64,000 bases of DNA from Mesorhizobium sp. AR07 (GTDB taxonomy: Bacteria; Pseudomonadota; Alphaproteobacteria; Rhizobiales; Rhizobiaceae), in NCBI RefSeq assembly GCF_024746815.1, contig NZ_CP080525.1, forward strand, positions 558,001 to 622,000, written 5' to 3'. Made by a program: the position numbers and the translations under genes. Position 1 is the stretch's first letter. Each line of letters begins with the position of its first letter. This document shows positions 62,888 to 64,000 of this stretch, piece after piece. Under the pieces are notes generated by a model. That model made no database searches. It was not told the DNA's origin and saw only the letters and a list, made by a program, of their open reading frames with translations.

Positions 62888-64000
62888 TCACTGCGTCACC
62901 ACCTGCAAATTGGCGTTGCCGTAGAATGTGTACGCAAGATAGGTCGGGTCGCCGGTCTCATAGAAGCGCTTGCGCACCACTTGCAGCATCTCGGCGAGAT
63001 AGACCGGTCCGTCCTTGAGCCGGGCGCTGATGCCACTGTAGAAATCGCTCGAGAAGGCAGCCGCCGCGCGGTCGGTCAGCGGCCACATGCCGCCGATGAA
63101 GCCGGACGCGCCGCCGGCCAGCACCGCCGGGCCCCAGCCCTGCACGAAGCCGCCGAGTATCCGGGACTTGCCTGTGTCGCAGGCATTGAAGAAATAGAAC
63201 GGATTGCCCTTGCCATGCGCGGCGCTGACCAGTGCGCGCCAGGTATCGGGGTCGAGCGACTGGTCGACGAGGTCGATGGCAAACACTGGCCGGCCGCTGC
63301 TCGGCTGGTTGACCTCGCCGTGGCCGGAAAAGTGGATGAAGCCTGTCGAGACCTCGCCAACCAGTTTTTCGAAAGAGACGAAATCGCCATCGAAGCGGCG
63401 ATAGCCGGCGAGCTTGCTCAGCGCGCCGATCTCGACCTCTTGGAACGGCAGCGACTGCTTGTCGACATAGGACGGAGCGACAGCGGCGACACCGGTGAAA
63501 GCCATGCGGTCGAGCGGATTGTCGACCTGCGAGGACGTGCTGCGCGGCGCCCAGCGCGCCAGCCGGTAGCTCATGCCGAGGAAGTCGTCGCGGGTTGCGC
63601 CGTCCGCGCTTTGCGGGCGGATCAGCTCCCATGGCAAGGTGGGGCTGTTTGAGGTGATCTGGATCGAATGCAGTTCGCCCTTGTCGCGCAGCGACCAGAA
63701 CACATCCTTGAACGCCTCCGGCACATAATCCCGGTAAAGCGCGTCGCCAAAGCCTTCAGCGGCGAGCGTGACGAAGCGCTTTTGCGCGCCCGGATCGCTG
63801 CTTTCGGCAGGCTGCTGCAGCGACACCGCGCCGCGCAGACTGAGGCCGAGCTGCAGCAGCCGCCGGTATTCGGAGTCCAGCCATGCCGCCATTTGTGGTG
63901 GCGTCGAGAAGGTGTCGGTCACCGGGCCGGCCAGATGCGGCGAATGGATGATGATCTGGCCCGGGCCTAGGCCGCTTGGGTCGTCATAAAGGATGGTGAC
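62888..64000 (-). CDS. CHAT-domain (caspase-like) protein, C-terminal part (cut by right edge)
   Basis: The frame is open from base 64000 with no stop, so the N-terminus lies outside the window; the visible 370 residues are the CHAT peptidase domain and a linker. The His of the catalytic dyad is in GFIHFSGHGEVNQ and the Cys in FYFFNACDTGKSRI; SGHG and NACDT are the family hallmarks. Other blocks are SPTLPWELIRPQ, VAAVAPSYVD and GASGFIGGMWPLTD. CHAT proteases are caspase-like effectors in several bacterial immune and regulatory systems; the partner would be beyond the edge. The GTG at 63922 is only an internal codon. Confidence 0.85.
   Translation of the reverse strand, partial: VTILYDDPSGLGPGQIIIHSPHLAGPVTDTFSTPPQMAAWLDSEYRRLLQLGLSLRGAVSLQQPAESSDPGAQKRFVTLAAEGFGDALYRDYVPEAFKDVFWSLRDKGELHSIQITSNSPTLPWELIRPQSADGATRDDFLGMSYRLARWAPRSTSSQVDNPLDRMAFTGVAAVAPSYVDKQSLPFQEVEIGALSKLAGYRRFDGDFVSFEKLVGEVSTGFIHFSGHGEVNQPSSGRPVFAIDLVDQSLDPDTWRALVSAAHGKGNPFYFFNACDTGKSRILGGFVQGWGPAVLAGGASGFIGGMWPLTDRAAAAFSSDFYSGISARLKDGPVYLAEMLQVVRKRFYETGDPTYLAYTFYGNANLQVVTQ

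Noticed and set aside
1..64000. CRISPR arrays, complete insertion sequences, prophage genes
   Set aside because: No regularly spaced repeats, transposase or phage structural genes were seen.

Overview
The window is GC-rich chromosomal DNA (about 63% by eye) from an alphaproteobacterium of the order Rhizobiales, most likely Mesorhizobium or a close relative. The reasons are the gene families (DUF982, DUF2188, DUF3126, DUF2155, NDUFA12, an Omp25-like porin, a BTLCP-type transglutaminase-like peptidase), the rne-amiC-PBP1A-prfB and aroQ-accB-accC-aat blocks, and several extragenic palindromes of the rhizobial type. Both edges cut genes: the tail of an alpha/beta hydrolase on the left and the C-terminal CHAT part of a caspase-like protein on the right. 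Calls rest on reading motifs; no database search was possible.

Layout. 1-3.4 kb: small conserved and secreted proteins, an Old Yellow Enzyme oxidoreductase and a NudK-type Nudix hydrolase. 4.0-7.2 kb: a visibly AT-richer three-gene minus-strand operon (HEPN-like protein, KGGVGR-type ParA/AAA ATPase, P-loop ATPase) next to tRNA-Leu(UAA); this is the best candidate for an undescribed, possibly defensive, system. 7.7-22.3 kb: porin, adenine deaminase, two tandem DUF900 lipoprotein hydrolases, ilvA, glyoxalase, a double cold-shock protein, cysE and a gamma carbonic anhydrase. 22.4-26.7 kb: secreted transglutaminase-like peptidase, tandem PilZ protein, PAS protein, rhomboid protease, CBS protein and a YjhX/TopAI-type toxin, with two candidate small-RNA loci between them. 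27-41.6 kb: gatB, AIM24, panBC, NDUFA12, the aroQ-accB-accC-aat operon ending in a 60-aa stand-alone sigma-70 region 1.1 protein, DsbA, an M48/BepA-like protease, an aminotransferase and glutaminase.

41.7-52.9 kb: RNase E with a long leader, the AmiC amidase, PBP1A, prfB with an intact +1 programmed frameshift, two GFA proteins and an OmpA-like lipoprotein. 52.9-59.8 kb: a divergent seven-gene cassette (DegT aminotransferase and B12-radical SAM protein on the minus strand; methyltransferase, NeuD-type acyltransferase, beta-propeller glycosidase-like protein, glycosyltransferase-like protein and WbqC on the plus strand) that looks like a surface-glycan or glycolipid modification pathway. 59.8-64 kb: RhlE-like helicase, NAD kinase, a probable 54-aa membrane protein and the CHAT protein.

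How it fits together: most of the window is core metabolism, translation and cell-envelope upkeep. Three stretches stand out as accessory or unusual: the HEPN/KGGVGR/P-loop operon, the glycan cassette, and the CHAT gene at the right edge. The stand-alone sigma region 1.1 protein and the orphan transcripts are the other points that core annotation does not explain.
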